Source of the DNA: Bacillota bacterium
Lineage (GTDB): Bacteria > Bacillota > Clostridia > Lachnospirales > Lachnospiraceae
Assembly: GCA_023663285.1 (NCBI GenBank)
Contig: JAMPHT010000001.1
Span: forward strand, 1-64,000
Direction of reading: 5' to 3'
DNA: 64,000 bases
The notes beneath the pieces were generated by a model. The model did not search any database and was not told the DNA's origin. It was given only the letters and a program-made list of their open reading frames with translations. The stretch's first letter is position 1. Every line of letters begins with the position of its first letter. The position numbers and the translations under genes were made by a program. Shown piece after piece: positions 17,538 through 27,066 of the stretch.

Positions 17538-18407
17538 TCAAAAACTCTGCCATGTAAGAGTTTCCAGCAGCCTGATGAGCTCTTCCCTTTCCAGGACGCC
17601 CCGATACTCCACCAGCATCCCGTTTTCATAAAGCAGCCCAAACTGTACATACCCGTCGGCTCCGGCGTCCGGGATCAGCTCCCTCCACGCCTCCTGCACC
17701 GTATAAACGGGAGGCTCGGCGTCGATCCGCATATCTGCCGTCAGCTCCGTATCTGTCACTCTCAGCCAAAGCCCGTGTTCTCCATCCGACCACTCGTACA
17801 CCATGCTGCCCTGCGTCTCCCCGGCCAGATCGGCAAGCTTCGTCTCGACCGGCCTGTAACCCTCCGGCACGTTCACACTCACTTCCTGCATCTCTTTTTC
17901 AGGCGCATTTTGTACCGCGGTTCCGGAAGAAGTCCCTGCTTCCTCTGCAGCCTCCATCTGCCGTTCCTGATCTATCAGGGCCTCCGCTTTTTCCTGTATC
18001 AGCTCATCAGTCAGCGCCACAAGCCGGTCCACATCCATCCATTCCGGCTCCCCCAGGGCAGCCGTCTCTTCATCGAAAAAGGGATTCCCCGCCGCTTCCG
18101 GCGCGCCATCTGCCATTTCCTCCGGCGCCCCGCCGTCTCCGGCATACACCGCCATAGGGGCGGCATTATCCTCCATCCCTCCGCCACTCATCTCCCCTGC
18201 GGATTGTGAATAACCGCCCATTTTCATACGGCTCATGCTAAAATATGCCGCTCCCACCGCCAGCAGACAGAGACAGGCGGCGCAGGCGGCTCCATATCTT
18301 TGTACAAAACGGCGGGGCTTTTTTTCACTGCGCTCCAGCAGCTCCTCATCTACGGCGGACAGCGCCTCCATCACTCTCATTGCGCCGGGCTCTTTCTCTG
18401 TCCTCAA
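17538..18407 (-). CDS. Putative membrane anti-sigma factor
   Basis: A 289-residue protein with one membrane segment at about residues 38-56 (YGAACAACLCLLAVGAAYF), a cytosolic N-terminus and a large extracellular part rich in Ala, Glu and Gly. It is encoded directly after a sigma factor and its start overlaps the sigma stop (TTGA). The TTG start is backed by AGGAGGGG 8 nt upstream. Anti-sigma function is inferred from gene order and topology; no zinc-binding HxxxCxxC motif is present. Confidence 0.65.
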   Translation of the reverse strand: MRTEKEPGAMRVMEALSAVDEELLERSEKKPRRFVQRYGAACAACLCLLAVGAAYFSMSRMKMGGYSQSAGEMSGGGMEDNAAPMAVYAGDGGAPEEMADGAPEAAGNPFFDEETAALGEPEWMDVDRLVALTDELIQEKAEALIDQERQMEAAEEAGTSSGTAVQNAPEKEMQEVSVNVPEGYRPVETKLADLAGETQGSMVYEWSDGEHGLWLRVTDTELTADMRIDAEPPVYTVQEAWRELIPDAGADGYVQFGLLYENGMLVEYRGVLEREELIRLLETLTWQSF

Positions 18408-18964
18408 AGCACGATCCCCTCCTTCTCCAGATACTCCCTTAATTTGTTCCGGGTGCGGAAAAGACTGGTCTTTACCGTATTCAGGTTCATGCCGTACCGC
18501 CTTGCGATCTCAGCATATTCCTCCACGTACCAGTATCTCCTTAAGAATACGTTGCAGTCTTTCTCAGGAAGCCTGTGCAGAAATTCGTTTATCAGCCTTT
18601 CCAGCTCGGCAGCCGCCACCGCAGCTTCCGTGTCATTGGTATCCGGCACACACTCCGCCAGTTCATCCAGCGCTACCGTCAACTCACCGCCTCCGCGTTT
18701 CATGGTTCGACGCTCCTTCCATCTGTCCAGAGAAAGATTCCTTGTGATGGTTCCCAAAAACAAGGCTAATTTACCCGGCCTGCCCGGCGGGATAGCATTC
18801 CACGCCCGAAACCAGGTGTCGTTGACGCATTCGTCGGCGTCCTCCTTTGTGTACAGGATATGCCAGGCAATGCTGTAACAATAGCTTCCGTATGCGCTTT
18901 GCGTCTCTGCTATGGCCCGCTCGTTCCGCGCCCAGTACAGGTCTAAAATTTCTGCGTCCTTCAA
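18404..18964 (-). CDS. RNA polymerase sigma factor, ECF type
   Basis: A 186-residue sigma-70 family protein. Region 2 lies around residues 22-60 (AWHILYTKEDADECVNDTW) and region 4 around residues 140-185 (EEYAEIARRYGMNLNTVKTS LFRTRNKL), which reads the -35 element. The linker of about 60 residues is typical of ECF sigma factors. It shares an operon with the downstream membrane protein that probably holds it inactive. Related pairs are frequent in Lachnospiraceae. Confidence 0.9.
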   Translation of the reverse strand: MKDAEILDLYWARNERAIAETQSAYGSYCYSIAWHILYTKEDADECVNDTWFRAWNAIPPGRPGKLALFLGTITRNLSLDRWKERRTMKRGGGELTVALDELAECVPDTNDTEAAVAAAELERLINEFLHRLPEKDCNVFLRRYWYVEEYAEIARRYGMNLNTVKTSLFRTRNKLREYLEKEGIVL

Positions 18965-19022
18965 GGCTTCTCCTCCCCGTCACCCTCTTTGTCCTTATAG
19001 ACGGCATCTGTGCCGAAAAGTT

Positions 19023-20594
19023 TCACATCAGAGGTGCAATGATTCTCATCACCCATCCGAAGGCCCTCTCCCAAAGCTTCCGTTTTTTCAGTTCCTCCTG
19101 CGTCTGCTCGATACATTTTGCAAGGGTGTCCTGTATATCCTGCTCTATGGCGGCGATCCGGGAATTGCGGTACAGGACGATCCCGCACTCAAAATGATGG
19201 TACAGGCTGCGGTAATCCAGATTCACTGTGCCCACCACCGCCTTCTCATCGTCCGCCACAAACACCTTTGCGTGGACAAAGCCCGGCTCATACTCGCAGA
19301 TGCGCACGCCCGCCTCCAGAAGCTCGTCGTAATAGGTCTTTGCCAGCAAAAAGGCATATTTCTTGTCCGGGATATGGGGCATGACGATCACCACCTCCAC
19401 CCCCCTCTTTGCCGCGTAGATCAGCGCCATCAGCATTTCATGATCAGGGATCAGGTAGGGCGTCATAATGTGTACATAGGAGTGGGCGGAATTGATGATA
19501 TCCAGATATACCTGCACTCCCACCCGCTCAGGTCCCAGAGGACAGACACTGTAGGGAATGGCATATCCGTCGGAGAGCAGGGAGCTGTCCGCCGGACAGG
19601 CATACCTCTCAAAGCTTTCCGTCTGCCGCTCCGACTCGTTCCACATTTCCAGGAACATATAGGTGAACCGCTCCACCGCATCCCCCCTCACCAGAATGCC
19701 TGCATCCTTCCAATGCCCGAAGCGCTGTTTTCTGTTGATATATTCATCCGCCAGATTGATACCGCCGGTAAAAGCCAGCTTTCCGTCCACCACCAGTATC
19801 TTCCGATGGTCCCGATTATTGTAGTGAGGGGAAAACAGGGGCTTTATGGGTGCAAACATCTTGCAGTGGATGCCTTCCTCCTCCAGTATTTCAGGGTAAT
19901 AGCTGGGCAGATTGAACAGCACATCCGTGCCGTCGTACATGAATCGGACCTCAACGCCCTGCTCCGCCTTCTCCTTCAGGATCTTATGGATCACATCCCA
20001 CATATATCCTTCGCTGACAATAAAGAATTCTACAAAGATAAACTTTTCCGCCTTCTTCAGCTCCTCCACGATGGCCGGAAACTGCTCGTCACCCAGTGAA
20101 AAATAAGTCACCTGGGTCCTGTCGTAGACCGGACTTGCATCGCGTTCGTACAGATAATGCGCAAACCGGCCCATATGGGGATCCTCCGCGCAGAGTCTCT
20201 CCCATGTGTCCCGGTTTGCCGTCACATACAGCTTTGTCTGTTTTTGAAGCTCCTTCAGCCGGCCGTACATGACCTTTGTGCCCGGCTGCATGATAATAGC
20301 GGCGTAAAAGACCGCCCCGAATATGGGAAAAATTGCAATGGGAAACATCCAGGACAGCTTCATGTCCGGAATCCCCCTTGCATTAAAGATATGAAGCACC
20401 ACTATGGCGCTGGTCGCCACAAACAGCCCGTAAAACCAGAAGCTGTAGCTTCTCAGCCAGAAATACCCCACCGCCAGCATCGCCAGCTGCATTCCAAAGC
20501 CCAGGATCAGTATGGCGGTCCTGCCGTAAATTATGGTCTTGATATTTCCGAATTTTCTCCTGCTCCTGTCCCCGGTACTCATATTGCCTCTCAT
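19023..20594 (-). CDS. cls: Cardiolipin synthase
   Basis: A membrane phospholipase-D-family enzyme that joins two phosphatidylglycerols to make cardiolipin. Two N-terminal membrane spans (about residues 20-75) and two HKD motifs are visible: HRKILVVDGKLAFTGGINLA and HAKVFVADDEKAVVGTVNLD. Length about 523 residues is usual. The start is uncertain: ATGs at 20594 and 20582 both lack a strong ribosome site, and a GTG or ATG further up would enter a GC-rich repeat. Neighbouring fatty acid genes fit a membrane lipid role. Confidence 0.92.
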   Translation of the reverse strand: MRGNMSTGDRSRRKFGNIKTIIYGRTAILILGFGMQLAMLAVGYFWLRSYSFWFYGLFVATSAIVVLHIFNARGIPDMKLSWMFPIAIFPIFGAVFYAAIIMQPGTKVMYGRLKELQKQTKLYVTANRDTWERLCAEDPHMGRFAHYLYERDASPVYDRTQVTYFSLGDEQFPAIVEELKKAEKFIFVEFFIVSEGYMWDVIHKILKEKAEQGVEVRFMYDGTDVLFNLPSYYPEILEEEGIHCKMFAPIKPLFSPHYNNRDHRKILVVDGKLAFTGGINLADEYINRKQRFGHWKDAGILVRGDAVERFTYMFLEMWNESERQTESFERYACPADSSLLSDGYAIPYSVCPLGPERVGVQVYLDIINSAHSYVHIMTPYLIPDHEMLMALIYAAKRGVEVVIVMPHIPDKKYAFLLAKTYYDELLEAGVRICEYEPGFVHAKVFVADDEKAVVGTVNLDYRSLYHHFECGIVLYRNSRIAAIEQDIQDTLAKCIEQTQEELKKRKLWERAFGWVMRIIAPLM

Positions 20595-20617
20595 TCTGCC
20601 GCCCTGCGGCCCCAATG

Positions 20618-20700
20618 CAGCTCACGCGGTCTCCCGCGACCGCCCGCCGTCCCCGGCCCCGCCACAGCTCACACAGCCTTCCATGACCGCCCGCCGTCCC
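20618..20700. repeat. 47-bp imperfect tandem repeat
   Basis: CAGCTCAC begins at 20618 and 20665, and the 16-mer GACCGCCCGCCGTCCC is at 20638-20653 and 20685-20700, giving two units offset by 47 bp. The stretch is much richer in G+C than its surroundings and lies between the fabT-like gene and cls. No promoter or terminator is evident in it. Confidence 0.7.
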
Positions 20701-20716
20701 ATAGCGTGTCCTGATA

Positions 20717-21166
20717 CTACGATTGGTGCGAGGACTCCAGAAAGCCGGTGAGATTCAACAGACAGCGGTAAAGGATCTCCATCTCTTCCTCACTCAGATC
20801 TTTCATGATGGCCTTTATCATTTTCTTATGAAAATCCCGATGATGGTAAAAAGCCTTTTTCCCTTTTTCCGTCAGAACCACATACACCACACGCTTGTCC
20901 TCCAGGCTGCGCTCTCTGACGATATACCCCTTCTTTTCCAGCCCGTTCATGTTGGTGGTCAGAGTGCTTACCGTAACGGAAAGGTCATGGGCAATGGCCG
21001 ACATATTCCGGTGTTCGCTCACGCCGATCGCCTCTATGATGTGCATATCATTGTTTGTAATGTCGCTGAATTCTTCCGTGATGACCGCTTTTGCCTCCAT
21101 GTCCATGACATGGTTGAAAAGCTTTGCCAGCAATTCGCTCATAGACCTGTTTCTCGTCCGAACCAT
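20717..21166 (-). CDS. fabT: MarR-family regulator, FabT-like
   Basis: A 149-residue MarR protein. The winged helix includes MSAIAHDLSVTVSTLTTNMN (recognition helix) and the wing GYIVRERSLEDKRVVYVVLT. It lies at the end of the fatty acid operon, and boxes of the type TTTGAnnnTCAAA occur at the operon promoter, so a FabT role (repression strengthened by acyl-ACP) is inferred. In streptococci and related bacteria fabT is near the operon start, so its position last is unusual. Confidence 0.8.
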   Translation of the reverse strand: MVRTRNRSMSELLAKLFNHVMDMEAKAVITEEFSDITNNDMHIIEAIGVSEHRNMSAIAHDLSVTVSTLTTNMNGLEKKGYIVRERSLEDKRVVYVVLTEKGKKAFYHHRDFHKKMIKAIMKDLSEEEMEILYRCLLNLTGFLESSHQS

Positions 21167-21186
21167 TTCCTGCCCCCATCTTTAAC

Positions 21187-22152
21187 TTACCACTTTATAA
21201 CACAGGCACCCCAGGTAAGCCCGGCCCCGAAGCCGGACAACACCAGGTTCATCCCACCTTTAAGCCTTCCTTTTCCTTTAAGCTCATCCAGAAGCACCGG
21301 AATCGCGGCGGAGGACATATTTCCCACCCGGTCAAGGTTCACCGGAAATTTTCCGATATCCTGTTTCAGACGCTTTGCAATGCCCTCGATGATGCGGTAA
21401 TTGGCCTGGTGCAGCACAAACAGGTCCACATCCTCCGCGGACAGCCCTGCCAGGGACAGCGCTTCCTCGATGCACTCCGGCACCCGCCGCACCGCAAAGG
21501 AAAAGATCTCTCTGCCATCCATCTGTATCCAGGGGGTCTGCATCGCCGCCTCCACATAAGGATTCTTCAGCTGCCGGGCGTCGCACTGCAGCGCGCCGCC
21601 TTTGCTTCCGTCCGAATGCTGTATAAAATAAAACCCATCCTTTTGCCCGCTGTGCTCCGCCAGAACAGCTCCCGCACCATCGCCGAACAGAATACAGGTG
21701 CCCCTGTCCGTCCAGTCCACCAGCTTGGACAGCACCTCCGCCCCCACTATCAGGGCTTTCCTGTAAATACCCGCCTCCATATACGCCCAAGCGGTGTGCA
21801 GTGCAAACAGGAAGCCGGAGCAGGCGGCATTCAGATCAAAGGCCACAGCCCCTGATGCGCCGATAAGCCCCTGCACCTGGCAGGCCACGCAGGGGACGCC
21901 GCTTTCCGGCGAGCAGGTAGCTACCAGGAGAAGGTCTATCTCCTCCGCTGCGCAGCCTGCGTCCGCCAGCGCCTTTTCACAGGCGGCGGCAGACAGCGCA
22001 GCCACCGTCTCCCCGGTGGATATGTGTCTGCTGCCGATGCCTGTCCGCTCCCGTATCCACTGGTCAGAGGTTTCCACCAGCTGAGCCAGATCTTCATTTG
22101 TCACATTCTTTTCGGGGAGCGCACTCCCTGTTCCGATGATTTTTATGGACAT
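21187..22152 (-). CDS. fabH: Beta-ketoacyl-ACP synthase III
   Basis: A 321-residue enzyme that condenses acetyl-CoA (or a branched acyl-CoA) with malonyl-ACP to start fatty acid synthesis. The catalytic triad is visible: Cys111 in NAACSGF, His in LHQANYR and Asn in VGNMSSAAIP. The start MSIKIIGTGSALPEK matches the family; a longer frame overlaps accDA by 23 nt. A GGAGG lies about 16 nt upstream, farther than ideal. Confidence 0.95.
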   Translation of the reverse strand: MSIKIIGTGSALPEKNVTNEDLAQLVETSDQWIRERTGIGSRHISTGETVAALSAAACEKALADAGCAAEEIDLLLVATCSPESGVPCVACQVQGLIGASGAVAFDLNAACSGFLFALHTAWAYMEAGIYRKALIVGAEVLSKLVDWTDRGTCILFGDGAGAVLAEHSGQKDGFYFIQHSDGSKGGALQCDARQLKNPYVEAAMQTPWIQMDGREIFSFAVRRVPECIEEALSLAGLSAEDVDLFVLHQANYRIIEGIAKRLKQDIGKFPVNLDRVGNMSSAAIPVLLDELKGKGRLKGGMNLVLSGFGAGLTWGACVIKW

Positions 22153-22201
22153 ACCCTTTTTCTTAAATCCTCCAAATGTATGCGCACGGATTTGCTGTGT
22201 G

Positions 22202-24061
22202 TCAGAACTTCCGAAACCGTTCATACCGTTCTGCGGCGATGGCCTCGCCGTCCATGCCCCGGTAACGCTCCAGAAATGCCTTCATATGCTCCTTGATATA
22301 CCCCGCAATGGCTTCCGTGGTGCTTTCGTCCGCGCCGCCGAACTCAGGGATGATCTCCTCCGCCACCTGCAGCTGCTTCAGATCCTGGGCGGTAATGTGC
22401 ATTACCTCGCTTGCCTCCTTCGCCTTGGAGGAATCCTTCCAGAGAATGGAAGCAAACCCTTCCGGCGAAAGAATGGAATAAGTGGCGTTCTCCAGCATCC
22501 ATACCTCATTGCCCACTGCGGTGGCAAGGGCGCCGCCGCTGCCGCCTTCTCCGATAAAGATGCACAGTATGGGCACTTTCAGCGCAGACATCTCACAGAG
22601 GTTCCTGGCAATGGCTTCCCCCTGGCCTCTCTCCTCCGCCTCAATGCCGCAGAAAGCCCCGGAGGTATTGATAAAGCTCACAATAGGACGGTTGAATTTC
22701 TCCGCTTGCTTCATAAGGCGAAGGGCCTTGCGGTATCCTTCCGGCATGGGCATACCGAAATTCCGCTCCTGGCACTCTTTGATATCTTTCCCCTTATGCT
22801 CCGCGATCACCGTCACCGGCTGGCCGTCCAGGAAAGCAATCCCCCCCACGATGGCAGGGTCGTCTCTGAAAGCCCTGTCCCCGTGGGCCTCCACAAAATA
22901 ATCAAAAATATGCTCCATATAATCCAGCGCCTGGGGACGCTCCACCCTCCGGGCGGCCTTCACCTTCTCCCATGCTCCCTTGGGACGCACCTTCCACTCC
23001 TGCTCCTTAAGGATCTCGCTGAGGACAAACCTTTCGTCTTTCCCCGCCGTAAAGCCTGCATATTCCCCTTCCTTACACTGATGGGACTTTATCAGGAAAT
23101 AAATAGTCTTTTTCAGATTTTCCCGCTTTACGATGCCGTCGATGATGCCGTGGGCCTCCAGGAACTCCGCCGTCTGAAAACCTTCCGGCAGCTCCTGCCC
23201 GATGGTCTGCTTGATGACTCTGGGACCTGCGAAGCCGATCAGGGCTCCCGGCTCCGCCATGATCACATCCCCCAGCATGGCAAAGCTTGCGGTCACCCCT
23301 CCCGTAGTAGGGTCCGTCAATACGGTACAGTAAAGCAGTCCCGCCTCACCCAGCTTTTTGATCGCCGCGGCGGTCTTTGCCATCTGCATCAGGGAGATGA
23401 TGCCCTCCTGCATCCTGGCTCCGCCGGAGCAGCAGAACAGGAATACCGGCAGCTTTTCCTCTGCCGCCCGCTCAATGGCGGCGGTGATCTTTTCCCCCAC
23501 CACATGGCCCATGCTGGCCATGAGGAATCGGGCGTCACAGACGCCCAGCATGATATCCTCGCCGAACACCTTACAACGTCCCACCGTCACCGCCTCGTCC
23601 AGACCGGTCTTTTCCCTTGCCTCCGCCAGCTTCTCCTCATAGCCTTCGTAGCCCAGGGGATTCTGAACGGGAAGGTCCGTAAACCAGGGCTCAAAGGTAT
23701 GGGGGTCCGCAACCATACGTATCCTGTTGTGTATCCTTACCCGGAAGTAAGCTCCGCACTCATAGCATATATATTTTTTCTTCACGACCCGTTCCCTGTC
23801 CACGCTCTTTCCGCACTTGGGACACCGGATCATGACGACCTCCTTCACCTGTTCGGTATTTTCCAGGGATGCTCCCTTTTCCTGTGACGATCCGTTTTCC
23901 CGTGACAGGGCGCTTTCATTTGCCTTAAGGGAGACTGCCTCCCGGCCTCCGGGTTCTCCCTCCGCCTCTCCCAGCCCCGTCTGGCCGGAATCGGACTTAT
24001 TGATCTTGCTTAAGGTCTTTGAGAAAAAATCCGCTCTCTTCTGCTTCAGATTCCAATTCAT
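22202..24061 (-). CDS. accDA: Acetyl-CoA carboxylase carboxyltransferase, fused beta-alpha
   Basis: A 619-residue fusion of AccD and AccA, the carboxyltransferase that makes malonyl-CoA. After an unusual 75-residue polar N-terminus comes the AccD zinc ribbon (Cys80, Cys83, Cys99, Cys102), the beta core with [14 protein letters not shown] and [15 protein letters not shown], then from about residue 340 the alpha core with [20 protein letters not shown] and [10 protein letters not shown]. No frameshift is seen at the junction, so it is one polypeptide. accB and accC are not in the window. Confidence 0.93.
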   Translation of the reverse strand: MNWNLKQKRADFFSKTLSKINKSDSGQTGLGEAEGEPGGREAVSLKANESALSRENGSSQEKGASLENTEQVKEVVMIRCPKCGKSVDRERVVKKKYICYECGAYFRVRIHNRIRMVADPHTFEPWFTDLPVQNPLGYEGYEEKLAEAREKTGLDEAVTVGRCKVFGEDIMLGVCDARFLMASMGHVVGEKITAAIERAAEEKLPVFLFCCSGGARMQEGIISLMQMAKTAAAIKKLGEAGLLYCTVLTDPTTGGVTASFAMLGDVIMAEPGALIGFAGPRVIKQTIGQELPEGFQTAEFLEAHGIIDGIVKRENLKKTIYFLIKSHQCKEGEYAGFTAGKDERFVLSEILKEQEWKVRPKGAWEKVKAARRVERPQALDYMEHIFDYFVEAHGDRAFRDDPAIVGGIAFLDGQPVTVIAEHKGKDIKECQERNFGMPMPEGYRKALRLMKQAEKFNRPIVSFINTSGAFCGIEAEERGQGEAIARNLCEMSALKVPILCIFIGEGGSGGALATAVGNEVWMLENATYSILSPEGFASILWKDSSKAKEASEVMHITAQDLKQLQVAEEIIPEFGGADESTTEAIAGYIKEHMKAFLERYRGMDGEAIAAERYERFRKF

Positions 24062-24073
24062 ATGTCTGCCTCC

Positions 24074-24502
24074 TTAACCGATAGCAAAAGTCAGTTCTCC
24101 CCTGGCAGCGATCTTGCCGTCCACTGTGGCAACAGCCTTACCCACGCCCACAGGCCCTTTTACCTTGACGATCTCCATCTCCAGCCTCAGAATATCCCCC
24201 GGCACTACCTTCTGTTTGAACTTTGCACCGTCGATGCCTGCAAAATAGGCAGTGCGTCCCTTCCACTCAGGCTGGGACAGAATCGCCACCGCCCCCACCT
24301 GGGCCAGCGCTTCTATGATAAGCACGCCCGGCATCACCGGATTCCCCGGAAAATGCCCCTGAAAATAGGGCTCATTCATGCTGACGCACTTTTTCCCCAC
24401 AGCCCGGACGCCGGGCTCCAGCTCCTCTATGGTATCTATCAGCAGAAACGGATAACGATGGGGAATGATTTCCATGATCTCCTTTGCCGTATACAATGAC
24501 AT
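24074..24502 (-). CDS. fabZ: 3-hydroxyacyl-ACP dehydratase FabZ
   Basis: A 142-residue hotdog-fold dehydratase. The catalytic His is in [12 protein letters not shown] and the Glu in [26 protein letters not shown] is the family signature. The start [12 protein letters not shown] has AAGGAG upstream; the frame extends 24 codons further but into non-homologous sequence. It is separated from fabF by more than 200 nt holding two family 1 elements. Some Firmicute FabZ also isomerise; that cannot be told here. Confidence 0.95.
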   Translation of the reverse strand: MSLYTAKEIMEIIPHRYPFLLIDTIEELEPGVRAVGKKCVSMNEPYFQGHFPGNPVMPGVLIIEALAQVGAVAILSQPEWKGRTAYFAGIDGAKFKQKVVPGDILRLEMEIVKVKGPVGVGKAVATVDGKIAARGELTFAIG

Positions 24503-24600
24503 ATCTGTGTTCTCCTTATCTGTTGCCGTCCGATGATTGTTGTCACACTTCCAGTCATGCCGCCAGCGGCACAAACCAATCCATGAACCAGTGCAAATCC

Positions 24601-24660
24601 GGAAGAATCCGCCTGCGGATTCTTCCCGGAATGATTAGATTTTCTTGGGTTGGATCCAAA
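24601..24660 (-). repeat. Family 1 element, partial copy C1
   Basis: A perfect 12-bp hairpin GGAAGAATCCGC (24601-24612)/GCGGATTCTTCC (24615-24626) is followed by TTAGATTTTCTT (24634-24645), the same order as in copy A and B, but the partner of the AGATTTTCT arm and a closing outer stem are missing. Between it and copy C2 an imperfect hairpin (CCAAAGAGG/CCTCTTGG, 24657-24684) is seen. It looks like a decayed or recombined copy. Confidence 0.6.
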
Positions 24661-24701
24661 GAGGTGGGCTATGCCCCCTCTTGGGCACATACAATTGGTG
24701 A

Positions 24702-24790
24702 GAAGAACGCTGTCCTTGCGTTCTTCAGTGTGAGACTAGAATTTCTCCGCGAAACAGCCTATGCTGTGAGCGGTTAGAAATTCTTCTCAC
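24702..24790 (-). repeat. Family 1 structured element, copy C2
   Basis: Hairpin GAAGAACGC (24702-24710)/GCGTTCTTC (24718-24726); outer stem GTGAGA (24730-24735)/TCTCAC (24785-24790); inner stem AGAATTTCT (24738-24746)/AGAAATTCT (24776-24784); then CCGC (24747-24750)/GCGG (24770-24773) and ACAGC (24754-24758)/GCTGT (24763-24767). Most of the element is inside the fabF reading frame and forms its last codons. Confidence 0.75.
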
Positions 24791-26017
24791 GCTTCCTATC
24801 AGTATGCTGGCATTGTGACCGCCAAAGCCCAGGGAATTGCTGAGGGCATAGGGTACCTCCTCCTGATAGCTCTCCTTACAGTAGTTCAGATCCATCTCCT
24901 CCTCGGACTCCCGCAGCCCCACGGTCCTGTGGATAAAGCCCTCCTGTATCTCCTTGACGCAGGCAATGAATTCCACGGCTCCCGCAGCCCCAAGAAGATG
25001 TCCTATCATGGACTTGGTTGAATTGATCTTAAGCTTCTTTGAATGTTCCCCAAAGGCAAGCTTGATAGCTCTGCTCTCAAACAGGTCGTTGTGATGGGTC
25101 CCGGTGCCATGGGCATTGATATAAGTAAGAGCCTCCGGCGCAACGCCCCCGTCCTCCAGCGCGTTTTGCATGGCCCTTGCCGCTCCCGCTCCGTCCTCCG
25201 CAGGGGATGTGATGTGATAGGCATCCGATGAGCAGCCGTAGCCCAGTACCTCCGCATAGACATGAGCTCCTCTGCTTCTGGCGTGCTCCAGCTCTTCCAG
25301 GACCACCACACCTGCCCCTTCACCCATGACAAAGCCGCTTCTGTCCTTATCAAAGGGAATAGAACATCTCTCCGGATCTGTGCTGTCCGAGAGAGCCGTA
25401 AGCGCTGTGAAGCCCGCTATTCCCACGGGGGTCACCGCGCCCTCCGTACCGCCGGCCACCATCACGTCCGCGTCGCCGTACTGAATGGCCCGGAATGCCT
25501 CGCCGATGGAGTTGGTTCCCGTAGCGCAGGCTGTCACCACGTTCAGGCTCTTGCCCTTTAAGCCAAACATAATGCTCACGTTGCCTGCCGCCATGTTGGA
25601 GATCATCAAGGGCACAAACAGAGGTCCCACCCTGGAAGGACCCTTCTCCAAAAGTCTGGCGTGTTCCCGTTCTATGGCCTGCAGGCTTCCGGTCCCGCTG
25701 CCGATGGAGCAGCCCACCTTCCAGGGGTCCTCCTTCTCCATGTCCAGCCCTGCGTCCCCGATCGCCTCCCCGGCAGCCGCCACGGCATACTGGCAGAACA
25801 GCTCCATACGCCTTGCCGCTTTCTTATCCATATATTTCTCAGGGTCAAAGTCCTTCACCTCCGCCGCCAGCTTACATTTGTAATCTGCGGCGTCAAATTT
25901 GGTGATGGGCGCAAACCCGATTTTTTCCTGCTTTACACTGTTCCAAAATTCATCTACACTGTTACCGATAGGCGTCACTGCTCCCATGCCTGTCACAACT
26001 ACTCTCCTTGTATTCAT
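24725..26017 (-). CDS. fabF: Beta-ketoacyl-ACP synthase II
   Basis: A 430-residue elongating condensing enzyme (acyl-ACP + malonyl-ACP). Catalytic Cys is in VTACATGTNS, His in INAHGTGTHHND and His in KSMIGHLLGAAGA. The start MNTRRVVVTGMGAVTP matches the family. FabF usually ends shortly after GFGGHNAS; here about 20 extra residues (VRRISNRSQHRLFRGEILVS H) follow, all encoded by the family 1 element C2. The tail is unlikely to be part of the original fold. Confidence 0.94.
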   Translation of the reverse strand: MNTRRVVVTGMGAVTPIGNSVDEFWNSVKQEKIGFAPITKFDAADYKCKLAAEVKDFDPEKYMDKKAARRMELFCQYAVAAAGEAIGDAGLDMEKEDPWKVGCSIGSGTGSLQAIEREHARLLEKGPSRVGPLFVPLMISNMAAGNVSIMFGLKGKSLNVVTACATGTNSIGEAFRAIQYGDADVMVAGGTEGAVTPVGIAGFTALTALSDSTDPERCSIPFDKDRSGFVMGEGAGVVVLEELEHARSRGAHVYAEVLGYGCSSDAYHITSPAEDGAGAARAMQNALEDGGVAPEALTYINAHGTGTHHNDLFESRAIKLAFGEHSKKLKINSTKSMIGHLLGAAGAVEFIACVKEIQEGFIHRTVGLRESEEEMDLNYCKESYQEEVPYALSNSLGFGGHNASILIGSVRRISNRSQHRLFRGEILVSH

Positions 26018-26091
26018 CCACAGTCTCCTCACTTTTCTGTATCCAATGCCGTATGTTACATCCGTGCTGTTCAGATAGTTTCAGCCGTCCG

Positions 26092-26249
26092 GGTCATCCC
26101 ATGGCATATATCTCTTCTTCGGCAGACGCGATATTCGTTCCGATGAGCCCCGATACAGGTGCAATGCTCACCAGTGGGTTCACATTGCACCGGGTCTCAT
26201 CTCCACATCGCTTTAATGCCTCATAAGAGATATATGCCATGAGATGACC
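26092..26249 (-). ncRNA. Family 2 structured element, copy E1
   Basis: Between fabG and fabF. Plus-strand pairing: GGTCATC (26092-26098)/GATGACC (26243-26249) and a perfect 17-bp arm CATGGCATATATCTCTT (26100-26116) with 26225-26241; GCGAT (26128-26132)/ATCGC (26207-26211); GATGAGCCCCG (26142-26152)/CGGGTCTCATC (26191-26201); GGTGCAATG (26158-26166)/CATTGCACC (26183-26191). TTCGGCAGACGCGA, CGTTCCGATGAGCCC and TCGCTTTAATGC are shared exactly with copy E2 while helices differ. Confidence 0.7.
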
Positions 26250-26294
26250 TGGGCTGCCGATCCTGATTTGAATCATTCCCCATGACCTGTGGCC

Positions 26295-27053
26295 TTATAT
26301 GGCCATGCCGCCGTCCACGCAGATCACCTGGCCCGTGATATAATCGGAGCCCTTGCCTGCCAAAAAGCCCACAGTCTCCGCGATTTCCTCCGGCAGTCCC
26401 ATTCTTCCCATGGGAATGGTTCCCACGGCAGTTTCCCTGGTTTTCTCCGGCATGGCCTTCGTCATCTCCGTGTCGATAAATCCGGGGGCCACCGCATTGA
26501 CGCAGACGCCGCGGCTTGCAAGCTCTCTGGCAACGCTCTTGGTCAATCCTATCAGGCCCGCCTTGGAAGCGGAATAGTTTGCCTGTCCCCCATTGCCCAG
26601 AACGCCGGAGACAGAAGAGATATTGATGATCTTTCCGCTGCGCTGCTTCAGAAAATAGCGGGAAAGATGCCTGATGGTATTGAATGCGCCCTTCAGGTTC
26701 GTATCCAGTACGCTGTCATACTCCTCCTCGGACATACGCATGATCAGGTTATCCCTGGCGATCCCTGCATTGTTCACCAGAATGTCCATCCTTTTATACT
26801 TTCCAATCACCTCTTCCGCCATCCGTCCGCAGGCTTCAAAATCCGCCACGTTGCAGCAAATCGCTTCGGCGCTTCCGCCCATGGCCTCTATCTGCTCCAC
26901 CACCTCTTTAGCTCTGTCCGCGGAACCGTTATAATTCACCAGCACCACAGCTCCCATGGAACCCAGCTTCAATGCAATGGCTCTCCCTATTCCCCGGCCG
27001 GCGCCGGTGACCAGCGCAACCTTTCCATTCAACTCTTTTTCTGCTGTCTCCAT
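26295..27053 (-). CDS. fabG: 3-oxoacyl-ACP reductase FabG
   Basis: A 252-residue short-chain dehydrogenase using NADPH to reduce 3-ketoacyl-ACP. The cofactor loop TGAGRGIGRAIA is near residue 18, NNAG near 95, and the Ser-Tyr-Lys catalytic set is in INISSVSG and YSASKAG. The start METAEKEL at 27053 was chosen because GAGG lies 6 nt upstream and it clears the fabD stop by 13 nt; earlier ATGs overlap fabD. Confidence 0.95.
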   Translation of the reverse strand: METAEKELNGKVALVTGAGRGIGRAIALKLGSMGAVVLVNYNGSADRAKEVVEQIEAMGGSAEAICCNVADFEACGRMAEEVIGKYKRMDILVNNAGIARDNLIMRMSEEEYDSVLDTNLKGAFNTIRHLSRYFLKQRSGKIINISSVSGVLGNGGQANYSASKAGLIGLTKSVARELASRGVCVNAVAPGFIDTEMTKAMPEKTRETAVGTIPMGRMGLPEEIAETVGFLAGKGSDYITGQVICVDGGMAI

Positions 27054-27066
27054 ATTCATCCTCGCT

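Noticed and set aside
17540..17575. AACTCT/AGAGTT hairpin as terminator between convergent genes
   Set aside because: It lies inside the anti-sigma reading frame and has only a six-base AT-rich stem.
22136..23887. Long plus-strand reading frame of 583 codons opposite accDA
   Set aside because: It mirrors the codon use of the accDA gene, has no ribosome site or recognisable domain, and the opposite strand is a clear enzyme.
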